Assembly: GCA_002705995.1 (NCBI GenBank)
Contig: PAJI01000005.1
Location: 100,050-134,217 of the forward strand
Direction of reading: 5' to 3'
Origin: Crocinitomicaceae bacterium
GTDB taxonomy: Bacteria > Bacteroidota > Bacteroidia > Flavobacteriales_G > Salibacteraceae
DNA: 34,168 bases
Part shown: positions 8,304 to 17,489 of the stretch, piece after piece
Position numbering within the stretch: position 1 is the first letter of the stretch
Layout of the letters: the number at the start of each line of letters is the position of its first letter
Made by a program: the position numbers and the translations under genes
The notes under the pieces: generated by a model
The model's database searches: none
What the model was told of the DNA's origin: nothing
Seen by the model: the letters and a program-made list of their open reading frames with translations, nothing else

Positions 8304-8994
8304 AAGCAGAAACCTGAGCCAAGATAGAATCGAAAAGTGCTTTCCCATCAACATTGCCCAACGCAGTGTCTGCAGCTCTTTCAGGGTGAGGCATCATTCC
8401 AAATACATTTCTTCCTTGATTGGTTACTCCTGCAATGTTTTCCAAAGATCCGTTAGGGTTAACTTCTGAAGAGACATTCCCTTCTTCATCGCAATAGCGG
8501 AATAGAACCTGATTGTTAGCATTTAACTCAGCTAAGCCTTCATCTGAAATGTAATAACGGCCTTCAGCATGAGCTATAGGAATTTTGTAAGCCTTGTCTT
8601 GATCTAATGTTGCAGTTACCAAAGTATCAGAAGTCTGCGCTTTCATGTAAATGTTTTTACACATAAACTTCTGATGGTCATTGTGTAGAAGTGCACCTGG
8701 TAATAAACCAGCTTCACATAAAATTTGAAATCCGTTGCAAATTCCCATCACATAGCCACCATTTTCGGCATGCTTAATGACTTCTTGCATAATGGGAGAA
8801 AAACGGGCAATTGCACCTGAACGAAGGTAATCACCGTATGAGAACCCTCCGGGAAGTACTACAAAATCAACACATTTAAGGTCATGTTCTTTATGCCAAA
8901 GACGTTCAACTTTTTGCCCGAGAATACTCTCGAGTACGTAGATCATGTCTTCATCGCAGTTGCTTCCGGGAAATGTGATTACTCCAAATTTCAT
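8302..8994 (-). CDS. purQ: Phosphoribosylformylglycinamidine synthase, glutaminase subunit PurQ
   Basis: Class I glutamine amidotransferase (230 residues) that supplies ammonia to PurL in step 4 of purine synthesis. The nucleophile Cys86 sits in GICNGFQ, and the His/Glu of the triad in MMPHPERA (His203, Glu205). N-terminal GVITFPGSNCDED is diagnostic of PurQ. A stand-alone PurQ implies a small-type PurL and a PurS elsewhere; neither is in this window. The ATG at 8994 gives the canonical N-terminus. A -7 box lies 20 bp upstream, so it is transcribed separately from DUF6427. Confidence 0.97.
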   Translation of the reverse strand: MKFGVITFPGSNCDEDMIYVLESILGQKVERLWHKEHDLKCVDFVVLPGGFSYGDYLRSGAIARFSPIMQEVIKHAENGGYVMGICNGFQILCEAGLLPGALLHNDHQKFMCKNIYMKAQTSDTLVTATLDQDKAYKIPIAHAEGRYYISDEGLAELNANNQVLFRYCDEEGNVSSEVNPNGSLENIAGVTNQGRNVFGMMPHPERAADTALGNVDGKALFDSILAQVSA

Positions 8995-9013
8995 TTTTCA
9001 CTAGAATTTGCCA

Positions 9014-9021
9014 CAAAAGTA
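9014..9021 (-). promoter_or_regulatory. -7 promoter element of purQ
   Basis: TACTTTTG on the minus strand matches TAnnTTTG. It lies in the 43-bp gap between DUF6427 and purQ, with an inferred leader of about 12-15 nt. No convincing -33 TTG is seen. Confidence 0.5.
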
Positions 9022-9037
9022 GTTTTTTGACCTTGAT

Positions 9038-10024
9038 TTAATGCGATAGCAGTTGAAAATTAGAATAAGCAGCTGCTAAAACAAGGCATAGCACCAACAC
9101 TTCTGGTATCCACCTTTTTTTAGCGTACAAAGCATAGTTGGATAAAATCATGGCTAAAGGAAGTGAAAAAGAGTAGAAAACATCAAAGCTTGTAGACGAT
9201 TGCCAATAAAAGCCAGCGATTGAAAGAGGAATAATCCAAAGGTAAAGGACTAGGGTATTTTTGGTTTTAACGGTATTGACCCTTATTCCTTTTAAATAGG
9301 AGCCTAGGGATAAAATAACGGCTACTAAAATGCTAATGATTAACGGTAGGAAAGAAGTATAGCTTTCCCATGGGACTGAAAAAATAGCAGTGTATTGAAA
9401 GTGATTTTCAAAAGTATGGAGGGAGGCGTTTATTGTATAGGCAATTCCAAACCAGAAAAAATAGGGAGTGATGGCTCCTAGAACAGCAAGGATAAATTCG
9501 CGGAAGCCAAAGGAGTTAAAATAAAATTGTGCTAAGATCAACAAGCCAATAAAAAGGAGGTATGAAGGGTAAAATACACTAGCTATTCCAATGAGTAGTC
9601 CTGAATCAAAACTAGGAGATAGGTTGCTTTCAGACCTTGAAAGCGATAACATTTTATCAATGCTCCACAAAAAGAAGAGGTTGGCAACCATGCTTTCCGA
9701 TAGCAACCACTGTGGGGCAAATGCACTGTTCAATAGAATCAAATAAAATGCAGTGAGGTAATTGATTTGTTTAAGCAAAGCGTGTTTTTCTACCAGCTTG
9801 TTAAGTAGAATGGCTTGAGCACTAATTACGAATGCTGATAAAACTACAGATAACCCCGTAAATTGGTTTACCCAGTTAAAAAACTGGTTGATGAATTCAA
9901 TTGAGTAGTTATTTTGAATGGATATAAATGGCGTGAAAAATGCCGGTATACGGAACAAAAGCGCCAGTATTGGGATGAAAAAAAGCACTTTTACTTTACT
10001 TGATCGAAAAAAACTTACCAGCAT
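9038..10024 (-). CDS. DUF6427-like multi-pass membrane protein
   Basis: Protein of 328 residues, strongly hydrophobic, with about nine to ten membrane segments, beginning MLVSFFRSSKVKVLFFIP. The opening FRSSK, the aromatic-rich helices and the position next to a DUF6341-like gene and purD match the DUF6427 family of Flavobacteriia. The family has no established function; the fold resembles polytopic GT-C-like or O-antigen-type membrane proteins, but I see no catalytic motif. It diverges from the DUF6341-like gene with 43 bp between starts. Confidence 0.75.
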   Translation of the reverse strand: MLVSFFRSSKVKVLFFIPILALLFRIPAFFTPFISIQNNYSIEFINQFFNWVNQFTGLSVVLSAFVISAQAILLNKLVEKHALLKQINYLTAFYLILLNSAFAPQWLLSESMVANLFFLWSIDKMLSLSRSESNLSPSFDSGLLIGIASVFYPSYLLFIGLLILAQFYFNSFGFREFILAVLGAITPYFFWFGIAYTINASLHTFENHFQYTAIFSVPWESYTSFLPLIISILVAVILSLGSYLKGIRVNTVKTKNTLVLYLWIIPLSIAGFYWQSSTSFDVFYSFSLPLAMILSNYALYAKKRWIPEVLVLCLVLAAAYSNFQLLSH

Positions 10025-10037
10025 ATTGCAGAAATAT

Positions 10038-10046
10038 TAAATTTGC
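10038..10046 (+). promoter_or_regulatory. -7 promoter element of DUF6341-like gene
   Basis: TAAATTTGC fits TAnnTTTG plus the frequent trailing C. It stands 21 bp before the ATG at 10068 and is interleaved with the opposing promoter at 10053-10060. Confidence 0.55.
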
Positions 10047-10052
10047 CTTCAA

Positions 10053-10060
10053 CAAAAATA
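10053..10060 (-). promoter_or_regulatory. -7 promoter element of DUF6427-like gene
   Basis: TATTTTTG on the minus strand fits TAnnTTTG, 28 bp before the DUF6427 ATG. The two divergent promoters share the same 43 bp, so the genes are probably expressed in a linked or mutually exclusive way. Confidence 0.45.
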
Positions 10061-10067
10061 ATGACAG

Positions 10068-10268
10068 ATGTCTTGGAATGATTTAATTTACGGTATTGGA
10101 GATTTAGTTTTCTCATCTTTTGAACTGTTGAAAATAACAGCAAGCAACAACCAGGATAGTTTCGTAAACTGGTTTTACATCGTAGCAATTTTTGTTTTAC
10201 TTGTTGTTTGGGTAAGAGCACAAGCCAAATACAACAAAGAAGCTGAGCGCAACGGAACATTGAAATAA
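10068..10268 (+). CDS. DUF6341-like small membrane protein
   Basis: Protein of 66 residues with a short amphipathic N-terminus, one clear membrane helix (about 33-50, FVNWFYIVAIFVLLVVWV) and a charged C-terminal tail. The pattern of an aromatic-rich N-terminus, a helix with NW before it and a short Lys/Glu tail matches the DUF6341 family found beside DUF6427 and purD in Flavobacteriia. The function is unknown; a small partner of the DUF6427 protein is a plausible guess. The ATG at 10068 follows a consensus -7 box, and a strong terminator follows the stop. Confidence 0.75.
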   Translation: MSWNDLIYGIGDLVFSSFELLKITASNNQDSFVNWFYIVAIFVLLVVWVRAQAKYNKEAERNGTLK

Positions 10269-10296
10269 TTTCAGTTTTCGTTTAAGATATAAAATT

Positions 10297-10323
10297 AAAC
10301 CCCGGAAATTCCGGGGTTTTTTT
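10297..10323. terminator. Bidirectional terminator between DUF6341-like gene and purD
   Basis: Perfect 9-bp stem AAACCCCGG / CCGGGGTTT with an AAATT loop and seven T on the plus strand. The A-run of the left arm serves purD on the minus strand. It lies between converging genes. Confidence 0.9.
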
Positions 10324-10329
10324 ATGGCC

Positions 10330-11601
10330 TTATTTTAAGTCGAAACCAATGTCTTTTCGGTAATACTTTTTATCGTAAGTAATTGTTTCAGCATTTTCAA
10401 AGCTAATTTGAAGTGCATCTTTCATGGTGTTTCCAAGTGCTGAAACAGCAATGACTCTCCCTCCGGATGTAACAATCTTACGGTTTTCAATTTTTGTGCC
10501 TGCGTGAAATAAAAGCGCATTTCTGATTTTATCGAAACCAGCCATCGGCTTTCCTTTTTCATAGGCTTCGGGATAACCGCCTGAAACTAGCATTACCGTA
10601 GTTGCAAAGCGTTCGTCAACTTCAAGGGTTTTAGCGGCTAAATTACCTTCTCCTACAGCAACAAATAATTCTAGCAGGTCGCTTTTAATACGAGGAATAA
10701 CTACTTCCGTTTCAGGATCACCCATTCTTACATTGTATTCAATAACAAATGGTTCTCCATCAACATTCATAAGCCCAATGAAAACGAATCCTTTGTAGTC
10801 GATACCGTCTGCTTTTAGGCCATTTATTGTAGGCTCAACAACGCTTTCTTTTACTTTTTGCATAAACGCATCATCAGCAAACGGAACAGGAGAAATTGCT
10901 CCCATACCACCAGTATTTAAACCAGTATCACCTTCGCCAATGCGTTTGTAGTCTTTTGCTTCTGGAAGAATGAGGTAATCTTTTCCATCGGTAAGCACAA
11001 ACACCGACAGCTCAATTCCTGCTAAAAATTCTTCAATTACCACCTTTGAACTGGCATTTCCGAATTTGCCTTCCAGCATGTTGCGAAGCTCATCTTTTGC
11101 TTCTTGTATATCATCGAGAATTAAAACACCTTTTCCAGCAGCAAGGCCATCAGCTTTAAGCACAAAAGGAGCTTTAAGCGTTTCTAGAAATGCATATCCT
11201 TCTTCAATGTTTTCAGCTGTGAATGTTTGGTATGCGGCTGTTGGAATATTATGCTTTTGCATAAACGCCTTTGAAAAATCTTTACTGCCTTCCAGTTCAG
11301 CTCCGTCTTTTTTAGGGCCAATTACAGGGATGCTTTTTAATGCATCGTCTGCTAAGAAAAAATCATGAATGCCTTTCACCAAAGGTGCTTCCGGACCAAC
11401 TACAACGAGTTTAATGTCTTCATCTAAAACGAGCTTTTTGATTCCTTCAAAATCGTCAACGGCAATGTTAACGTTTGTTCCTACGGAATCTGTACCTGCG
11501 TTTCCTGGTGCAATAAAGAGCTTTGAGCAAAGCTGACTTTGAGCAATTTTCCAACTTAGGGTATGTTCTCTACCTCCTGATCCAATTACTAAGACATTCA
11601 T
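10330..11601 (-). CDS. purD: Phosphoribosylamine-glycine ligase PurD
   Basis: ATP-grasp ligase (423 residues) that joins glycine to 5-phosphoribosylamine in step 2 of purine synthesis. The N-terminus MNVLVIGSGGREHTLSW is the PurD signature. The phosphate-binding loop KADGLAAGKGV and the ATP-grasp motif NTGGMGAISPVP are present, followed by the metal-binding YNVRMGDPETEVV. The length is normal. The ATG at 11601 gives the canonical start. It converges on the DUF6341-like gene across a shared terminator. Just upstream, TTACTTTGC on the minus strand is an imperfect -7 element. Confidence 0.98.
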   Translation of the reverse strand: MNVLVIGSGGREHTLSWKIAQSQLCSKLFIAPGNAGTDSVGTNVNIAVDDFEGIKKLVLDEDIKLVVVGPEAPLVKGIHDFFLADDALKSIPVIGPKKDGAELEGSKDFSKAFMQKHNIPTAAYQTFTAENIEEGYAFLETLKAPFVLKADGLAAGKGVLILDDIQEAKDELRNMLEGKFGNASSKVVIEEFLAGIELSVFVLTDGKDYLILPEAKDYKRIGEGDTGLNTGGMGAISPVPFADDAFMQKVKESVVEPTINGLKADGIDYKGFVFIGLMNVDGEPFVIEYNVRMGDPETEVVIPRIKSDLLELFVAVGEGNLAAKTLEVDERFATTVMLVSGGYPEAYEKGKPMAGFDKIRNALLFHAGTKIENRKIVTSGGRVIAVSALGNTMKDALQISFENAETITYDKKYYRKDIGFDLK

Positions 11602-11643
11602 CGTGTTTCAATTTGCTGCAAAGTAAGTGAACCCATTGAAATG

Positions 11644-11677
11644 AAAAAAGGCTGTGCGAAATTCACACAGCCTTTTT
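11644..11677 (-). terminator. Terminator after peroxiredoxin-like gene
   Basis: Stem GGCTGTG / CACAGCC extended by an A-run paired with a T-run, with a short inner GA/TC pair. On the minus strand it ends in six T, 22 bp beyond the stop of the redoxin gene and upstream of purD. Confidence 0.85.
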
Positions 11678-11699
11678 ATAAAGAGTTTTGTAAACGGTG

Positions 11700-12326
11700 T
11701 TATTTATTAACACGTTTAATGCTACAACCCAAAGCTTTTGACTCAGCTACTGAAACTTCTTTTCCTGCTGCTAATGCTTTAACGGCATCTGCTGCATAAG
11801 TGTGTTGTACTTCTGCTGCATTTTTGTGATTATCGTCAATAGCACCTTCGTAAACAACTTCAAAGTTGTTGTTGCAAAGAAATACGTGTGGAGTTGTCTT
11901 AGCTCCTAATAAGTCAGCAATAGCGTGATTCTGATCCATTACATAAGGCATGGTATAACCTTCTTTCTCAGCATGCTTTTTCATGTTTTCATGTGAATCT
12001 TCCTTAGCTCTGAAAGCTTCATTAGAATTTACTAAAACCATGTTTACACCATTTTCTTTACACACTTCGTTAAGTGCGTTGTAGCGACCTTCCCAAGCCA
12101 GTACAAAAGGACAGGTGTTGCAAGAGAAAACAACAAGCGTTCCTTTATCTCCTGCTAATTCACGCAACATTTTGTCTTCGCCATCAAGTGTAATTACTGT
12201 TTGGGCAAAGGCTTTTTGTGAATCGACTTTTGATACAGGCGCTTTGTCGGATAGCTTGAAGGCAAAAAGTGCCAACGCTACCAAAGAAAGAATACCTCCT
12301 GTAAATAGTGTGCTTATTTTTTTCAT
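11700..12326 (-). CDS. Secreted or membrane-anchored peroxiredoxin-like thioredoxin-fold protein
   Basis: Protein of 208 residues. The N-terminal hydrophobic segment (about 7-23) is an uncleaved anchor or signal peptide. The thioredoxin-fold domain carries CNTCPF (Cys69, Cys72), the active site of the AhpC/TSA-like PRX_like1 group. The cis-Pro region KTTPHVFL and the C-terminal GCSIKR (Cys201), typical of this group, are also present. It probably reduces peroxides or thiols in the periplasm; substrates are unknown. It has its own terminator downstream. A weak -7-like TATCTTTA lies at 12353-12360 on the minus strand. Confidence 0.85.
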   Translation of the reverse strand: MKKISTLFTGGILSLVALALFAFKLSDKAPVSKVDSQKAFAQTVITLDGEDKMLRELAGDKGTLVVFSCNTCPFVLAWEGRYNALNEVCKENGVNMVLVNSNEAFRAKEDSHENMKKHAEKEGYTMPYVMDQNHAIADLLGAKTTPHVFLCNNNFEVVYEGAIDDNHKNAAEVQHTYAADAVKALAAGKEVSVAESKALGCSIKRVNK

Positions 12327-12409
12327 ATATCTATTGTTTTAGGTTTTATTTCTTAAAGATAACTCCAGATTTTCGAAAGGGTTGCTTGCACAATTAATTT
12401 AACAAATTA

Positions 12410-13951
12410 TTACAGCGGAATATTTCCGTGCTTTTTCTTCGGTAATTTATCTGCTTTGTTTTCAAGCATCTTAAATGCCTTGATTAACTTTTCGCGAGTA
12501 GCTTCAGGCTTAATTACTTCATCAATGTACCCTCTGGCAGCGGCACGGTATGGATGAGCAAACTCATCAGCATATTCTTGTTCTTTTTCTTTCCATTTAG
12601 CTTCAGAATCATCAGCAGAGGCAATTTCTTTTTTGAAAATGATCTCAGCTGCACCTTTGGCTCCCATTACGGCAATTTCTGCTGATGGCCATGCGTAATT
12701 CATGTCAGCACCAATGTGCTTAGAGTTCATTACATCATAAGCTCCACCATATGCTTTACGTGTAATTACCGTAATACGTGGAACCGTAGCTTCGCTAAAC
12801 GCATAAAGTAATTTTGCACCATTGGTAATAATTGCATTCCACTCTTGGTCTGTACCAGGTAAAAATCCGGGAACATCTTCAAACACTAATAATGGAATGT
12901 TGAACGCATCACAGAAACGTACAAAACGAGCACCTTTTTTAGAAGATTCAATGTCTAGAACTCCGGCTAAAACAGCTGGTTGGTTGGCTACAATACCAAT
13001 AGAACGACCAGCCAAACGGGCGAAACCAACTACAATGTTTTCTGCGTAATCTTTATGAACCTCATAAAAAGAATCTGCATCAATCACTCCTGAGATTACT
13101 TCACGAATGTCGTAAGGTTGATTTGGGTTTTCAGGAATGATATCATTAAGTACTGTACGAACTTCATCTCCTGCTTCGTAAGGGAGTGCTGGCGCATCTT
13201 CTTCACAGTTCTGAGGGATGTAAGACATCAATTTTTTCAATTGATTAATCGCATCAATCTCATTTTGAGCGGTAAAGTGTGTAACACCAGATTTAGTTGA
13301 GTGAGCTGAAGCTCCACCAAGCTCTTCGCTGGTAACCTCTTCATGCGTAACAGTTTTTACAACGTTTGGCCCTGTTACAAACATGTATGAAGTGTTTTCA
13401 ACCATCATAATAAAATCAGTAAGTGCCGGTGAGTAAACCGCACCTCCGGCACATGGCCCCATAATGGCTGAGATTTGTGGAATTACACCCGAAGCAAGTG
13501 TGTTACGGTAGAAAATGTCAGCATATCCTCCAAGAGATACTACACCTTCTTGAATTCTTGCTCCACCACTATCGTTTAATCCAATTACTGGAGCACCATT
13601 TTTCATGGCAAGATCCATGACTTTGCAAATCTTTTCTGCATGTGCTTCTGCTAACGAACCACCTAACACGGTAAAATCTTGAGAGAAAACGTAAACCAAA
13701 CGACCATTGATGGTTCCGTAGCCTGTTATAACTCCATCGCCATAAAATTTCTGCTCATCTAAGCCAAAAAGTGTTGAACGGTGGGTTACTAACATCCCGA
13801 TTTCTTCGAAAGAACCCTCATCCAGTAGAAAGTGGATGCGTTCGCGAGCTGTAAGCTTTCCTTTTTTGTGTTGTGATTCAATGCGCTTTTCTCCTCCACC
13901 AAGCTTAGCTTCGGCAATGCGCTTTTCTAAGTCTTCAATTTTTTCTTTCAT
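12410..13951 (-). CDS. pccB: Acyl-CoA carboxylase carboxyltransferase subunit, propionyl-CoA type
   Basis: Carboxyltransferase (513 residues) that moves CO2 from biotin to an acyl-CoA, most likely propionyl-CoA to give methylmalonyl-CoA. It has the two crotonase-like halves: the N-terminal half with [13 protein letters not shown] and [16 protein letters not shown], and the C-terminal half with [11 protein letters not shown] and [11 protein letters not shown]. Length and ending (KKKHGNIPL) match bacterial PccB. No biotin carboxylase or biotin-carrier gene adjoins it, which is common. The same fold serves methylmalonyl-CoA decarboxylase, methylcrotonyl-CoA carboxylase and glutaconyl-CoA decarboxylase; PccB is the best fit but is not proven by the sequence alone. 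Confidence 0.88.
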   Translation of the reverse strand: MKEKIEDLEKRIAEAKLGGGEKRIESQHKKGKLTARERIHFLLDEGSFEEIGMLVTHRSTLFGLDEQKFYGDGVITGYGTINGRLVYVFSQDFTVLGGSLAEAHAEKICKVMDLAMKNGAPVIGLNDSGGARIQEGVVSLGGYADIFYRNTLASGVIPQISAIMGPCAGGAVYSPALTDFIMMVENTSYMFVTGPNVVKTVTHEEVTSEELGGASAHSTKSGVTHFTAQNEIDAINQLKKLMSYIPQNCEEDAPALPYEAGDEVRTVLNDIIPENPNQPYDIREVISGVIDADSFYEVHKDYAENIVVGFARLAGRSIGIVANQPAVLAGVLDIESSKKGARFVRFCDAFNIPLLVFEDVPGFLPGTDQEWNAIITNGAKLLYAFSEATVPRITVITRKAYGGAYDVMNSKHIGADMNYAWPSAEIAVMGAKGAAEIIFKKEIASADDSEAKWKEKEQEYADEFAHPYRAAARGYIDEVIKPEATREKLIKAFKMLENKADKLPKKKHGNIPL

Positions 13952-14187
13952 TGGGTCTGTATTGTCTGGACTGTAAAATTAGAAAACCAACCCTAGTGGA
14001 AAAGCAAAACCATGAAAAAGAGTTCAGTTTCGATTAAATATTATTCAAAATAGAACCTCACTTTCTAAGAATATATGAGTAGAAGCAATGAGATAGATAA
14101 AAAAAGCGAAATCAAGTGCTCTCTTAACCTGATTTCGCTTTACGATGAGCTTCTATTCTTCATAGAAGCAATTGAGTTGATGTCTTT
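13952..14187. other. Intergenic stretch between pccB and porT-like gene
   Basis: 236 bp with two hairpins belonging to the end of the porT-like gene. One is a perfect 8-bp stem GCTTCTAT / ATAGAAGC at 14149-14169 without a T-tract. The other is the terminator at 14099-14139. The remaining 147 bp upstream of pccB hold no clear consensus promoter; TAATTTTA near the pccB start is a one-base miss to the -7 consensus. Confidence 0.5.
14099..14139 (-). terminator. Terminator of porT-like gene
   Basis: Perfect 10-bp stem AGCGAAATCA / TGATTTCGCT with a 15-nt loop. On the minus strand it is followed by seven T. A second small hairpin lies between it and the stop codon. Confidence 0.85.
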
Positions 14188-15030
14188 TTATTGAAAAGGG
14201 ATGAGTCTTACCCCTGCAGAAAATTGATAGACTTCCGGTCCTTTGTCGGTATCGAACATAGGAACAATGTTGTAGTTGGCATAGAGAGCAAGAAACCTTC
14301 CCAGTCCCATGCGAACGGTAACTTCTGCACTAAAAGGATTCATATTATATGATCCGCGTTCGTTTGATTTGACCTTGTCGCCATCTTCAAACCATTTTCT
14401 TCTTACTGTTGTTGCCATTCTTACACCACCAACAATACCTGCCGCAAGGTGAAAGCCTTTGTCAGAATCTCGTTTGGTGTTGTATGCAATCATCAAGGGC
14501 ACATTAAAATAAGTAGCTCTTAACCTGTTTTTACGATAATCGTTTACGGTGTCTTCTACAGCAAAAATCTCATCGTCATTAGATTGTATGTATTTGTTAT
14601 GGTTAAAAGAGTAGTTGTGAAAAGAAAAGCCAGCCCCAGTAACAATTTGAAGGTTGTTGCTCACCAAATCAAAATCATACTCAAAAACATTCAGTGCCCA
14701 GTGAATAGACTTCGCATAATCCATGTCTTGTAAGAAGCTGTAGTCAAACTCATCGGGACCGGCAGGAAACATTAAGTATGTCATCCCAAGGTTAAGGCCA
14801 GACCAATGGGCATATTGTCGGGGTTTTTTGTGCTGTTTGTCTTTTGGAGTAATGAGGATGATCTTCATATTCGTCATGTCGATACGTGTTGTATCGGTAT
14901 CCATTGTGTCTATGGCAGATGTGTCTACTCTTTTGGGGAGAGGTGGCTCAGGAATTTTAATAGATTCATTTTGTGAGAATGAACTCAACGTTACGGTAGT
15001 TAAAATCAATAAAGTAAATAGTGCTTTCAT
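14188..15030 (-). CDS. PorT-like outer-membrane beta-barrel protein
   Basis: Protein of 280 residues with a signal peptide (about 1-19, ending SSFSQ). A Thr/Asp-rich spacer follows (about 24-55), then a region of alternating residues that fits an outer-membrane beta barrel (about 73-280). It ends with the barrel-like strand VYQFSAGVRLIPFQ. Segments such as FNVPLMIAYNT, FHLAAGIVGGVRM and EVTVRMGLGRFLALYANYN are typical of the PorT/OmpA-like barrel family of Bacteroidota. Some relatives belong to the type IX secretion system, but no other T9SS gene is here, so that role is not supported. It is divergent from aspS. Confidence 0.75.
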   Translation of the reverse strand: MKALFTLLILTTVTLSSFSQNESIKIPEPPLPKRVDTSAIDTMDTDTTRIDMTNMKIILITPKDKQHKKPRQYAHWSGLNLGMTYLMFPAGPDEFDYSFLQDMDYAKSIHWALNVFEYDFDLVSNNLQIVTGAGFSFHNYSFNHNKYIQSNDDEIFAVEDTVNDYRKNRLRATYFNVPLMIAYNTKRDSDKGFHLAAGIVGGVRMATTVRRKWFEDGDKVKSNERGSYNMNPFSAEVTVRMGLGRFLALYANYNIVPMFDTDKGPEVYQFSAGVRLIPFQ

Positions 15031-15161
15031 TGAAATTTGTTTTGATTATTTGACGAAAAAACGGTTTGTACTTCTCATTAGTTACAGAAAACATCATCTG
15101 GAACCCTATCGAAATTAAAACATCCTTTACAATCACTACAGGAAGAGCGATTGAAAAAACT

Positions 15162-15169
15162 TAATTTCG
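15162..15169 (+). promoter_or_regulatory. Probable -7 element of aspS (variant TAnnTTCG)
   Basis: TAATTTCG, followed by C, differs from TAnnTTTG at one base. It stands 23 bp before the aspS ATG. The same variant occurs before the Gly-rich lipoprotein gene at 19940. Confidence 0.4.
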
Positions 15170-15192
15170 CGGCATTAATTTTCAATCAGACT

Positions 15193-16953
15193 ATGTATAG
15201 AACTCACACTTGCGGAGAATTAAGAATAGACCATATTGGGTCAATGGTTAAACTAGCCGGATGGGTACAACGCTCAAGAGATTTAGGCGGAATGACGTTT
15301 GTTGATTTGCGCGATCGTTATGGCATTACTCAGTTGGCGTTTAACATGGAAGAAAATGCAGATTTATGCGAACAAGCCAGAAAACTAGGACGCGAATTTG
15401 TGATCCAAGTTGAAGGCGAAGTGATTGAAAGATCGAGTAAAAACACGCAAATTCCTACCGGAGAAGTTGAAATAAAGATTACTGGCCTTAATGTATTAAA
15501 TGGAAGTAAAACACCTCCGTTTACTATTGAAGATGATACAGATGGTGGTGATGAATTACGCATGAAATACCGCTATTTGGACTTGCGTAGAAACCCATTA
15601 CAAGCTAAGATGTATTTGCGCCATCAGTTGGGCATTGAGGCGCGTAAATATTTAGATAGCCAAGGTTTTTTTGAAATTGAAACCCCTTTCTTAATTAAAT
15701 CAACCCCTGAGGGAGCACGCGATTTTGTGGTACCTTCTAGAATGAATGCCGGAGAGTTTTACGCATTACCACAATCTCCTCAAACATTCAAGCAATTGTT
15801 AATGGTATCGGGTTACGACCGCTATTTTCAAATTGTACGTTGCTTTCGCGATGAAGATTTAAGAGCAGATCGTCAGCCAGAGTTTACACAAATAGACTGT
15901 GAAATGTCTTTTGTTGAGCAAGAAGATATTTTACAAACGTTTGAAGGAATGACAAAGCATTTGTTCAAAATGGTTAAAGGTATCGAGTTGCCCGATTTCC
16001 CAAGAATGTCATACGATGAGGCTATGATGTATTATGGTTCTGATAAACCAGATGTACGTTTTGGAATGCGTTTCGTTGATGTTACAGAAAAAGCACAAAA
16101 CAAAGGATTTAAAGTGTTCGATTCTGCAGAAGCAGTATTGGGAATTAATGCCAAAGGATGTGCAGGATACAGCCGTAAAGACATTGATAAATTAACCGAT
16201 TGGGTTAAGCGTCCACAGATTGGTGCAAAAGGCATGGTTTGGGTAAAATTCAATGAAGACGGAACCATTAAGTCAGCGGTAGATAAATTTTACAGCGAAG
16301 AAGATTTACGAGAATGGGGAACGTTGGCAGATGCTGAGCCGGGCGATTTGCTGTTGATTCTTTCTGGTGATTTGAACAAGACGCGTAAAGCACTAGGTGA
16401 GTTGCGTTTAGAAATGGGAAATAGACTTGGGTTACGCAAACGAGGAGAGTTTGCTCCGCTTTGGGTGATTGATTTTCCATTGTTAGAGTGGGATGAAGAA
16501 ACAGCACGTTTTTATGCAATGCATCACCCTTTTACATCGCCAAAGCAAGAAGATTTTGCTAAATTAGATTCTGATCCGGGTAGCGTAAGAGCAAATGCCT
16601 ATGACTTGGTAATGAACGGAGTTGAGTTAGGCGGTGGCTCTATTCGTATTCACAACAGAGATTTGCAAAAACGCATGTTTGAAGTGCTAGGATTCTCTGA
16701 TGAAGAAGCTCAAAAACAGTTTGGATTCTTAATGAATGCGTTTGAATATGGAGCACCACCACATGGTGGAATCGCCTTTGGTTTTGATCGATTTGCAGCA
16801 GTAACGGGTGGAGATGATTCAATTCGTGACTATATTGCATTTCCGAAAAACAATGCCGGAAGAGATATGATGATTGATTCTCCGGCTACAATTTCAGATG
16901 AACAATTGGAAGAACTACATATTAGATTGGCAGAAAAAGAAAAGAGCGAGTAA
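15193..16953 (+). CDS. aspS: Aspartyl-tRNA synthetase
   Basis: Class II synthetase (586 residues, normal bacterial length) that charges tRNA-Asp. It begins with the OB-fold anticodon-binding domain (about 1-105: [30 protein letters not shown]). The catalytic core follows, with motif 2 [14 protein letters not shown] (218-231) and motif 3 GIAFGFDRF (526-534), plus the bacterial insertion domain between them. The ATG at 15193 gives the canonical N-terminus; an in-frame TTG at 15151 is rejected. Whether the enzyme is discriminating or also charges tRNA-Asn cannot be told from this window. The next gene overlaps its 3' end. Confidence 0.98.
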   Translation: MYRTHTCGELRIDHIGSMVKLAGWVQRSRDLGGMTFVDLRDRYGITQLAFNMEENADLCEQARKLGREFVIQVEGEVIERSSKNTQIPTGEVEIKITGLNVLNGSKTPPFTIEDDTDGGDELRMKYRYLDLRRNPLQAKMYLRHQLGIEARKYLDSQGFFEIETPFLIKSTPEGARDFVVPSRMNAGEFYALPQSPQTFKQLLMVSGYDRYFQIVRCFRDEDLRADRQPEFTQIDCEMSFVEQEDILQTFEGMTKHLFKMVKGIELPDFPRMSYDEAMMYYGSDKPDVRFGMRFVDVTEKAQNKGFKVFDSAEAVLGINAKGCAGYSRKDIDKLTDWVKRPQIGAKGMVWVKFNEDGTIKSAVDKFYSEEDLREWGTLADAEPGDLLLILSGDLNKTRKALGELRLEMGNRLGLRKRGEFAPLWVIDFPLLEWDEETARFYAMHHPFTSPKQEDFAKLDSDPGSVRANAYDLVMNGVELGGGSIRIHNRDLQKRMFEVLGFSDEEAQKQFGFLMNAFEYGAPPHGGIAFGFDRFAAVTGGDDSIRDYIAFPKNNAGRDMMIDSPATISDEQLEELHIRLAEKEKSE

Positions 16954-17398
16954 AATAGCTTTCTTTTTTTCTACAATGATATTGATTGGGGGATGTGCAT
17001 CAGATGATGACCTCTCCCAATCATCCAACGCTGGTTATACACCTATCACAACAAATTTTTCACTTGAATTTGAAGGGCAGGTACAGGCAATTTATACCGA
17101 TTTTCCTGCTGAAAACAATTACTATACCGATACCTTTAAAATTATTGGTCTTTCAGAAAACTACGTCCAAATTCTAATGGACTCATCTACAAGTATTGTA
17201 TGCCAAGCCTTTGGCGATGTAGATGACATTGACTTTTCTAACCCTCAATCAGCAACTGGAGACTTTACCGGAGCAGCCACTTTTGATGGTTGGTATGAAA
17301 GTGAATTGGGCAAAACAGAGTTTGAACTTTTAGGTTATTACCCTCCTGGAGGAGTATTTGAGATTAAAGTAAAAGGAACGGTTATTGAAACACCATAA
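16898..17398 (+). CDS. Small lipoprotein of unknown function overlapping aspS
   Basis: The reading frame encodes 166 residues and contains a clear lipobox, MILIGGC, with Cys33 as the lipidated residue. It is preceded by a basic stretch (KKKRASK) and hydrophobic IAFFFST. The mature part (about 130 residues) is acidic and rich in aromatics, Gly, Ser and Thr, and resembles other Bacteroidota cell-surface lipoproteins. Domain identity is unknown. The start is uncertain: the only close in-frame ATG with enough signal sequence is at 16898, which overlaps aspS by 56 bp. A non-ATG start near 16935-16955 is possible. It is co-directional with aspS and probably co-transcribed with it. Confidence 0.7.
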   Translation: MNNWKNYILDWQKKKRASKIAFFFSTMILIGGCASDDDLSQSSNAGYTPITTNFSLEFEGQVQAIYTDFPAENNYYTDTFKIIGLSENYVQILMDSSTSIVCQAFGDVDDIDFSNPQSATGDFTGAATFDGWYESELGKTEFELLGYYPPGGVFEIKVKGTVIETP

Positions 17399-17489
17399 AG
17401 GTGGAGCTATAATTTTCTGGTACGTTTTTCGTTACTACCTCTCCAACACATACACCAAGGTCTTTGTGTGTATCAGAAAATCAACCTAT

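Noticed and set aside
14188-15030. Type IX secretion role for the PorT-like protein
   Set aside because: Only the barrel type is recognisable and no other por, gld or spr gene is in the window.
15151-15192. Longer aspS start at an in-frame TTG
   Set aside because: The canonical [11 protein letters not shown] start at 15193 lies just downstream of a plausible -7 box that would itself be inside the longer frame.
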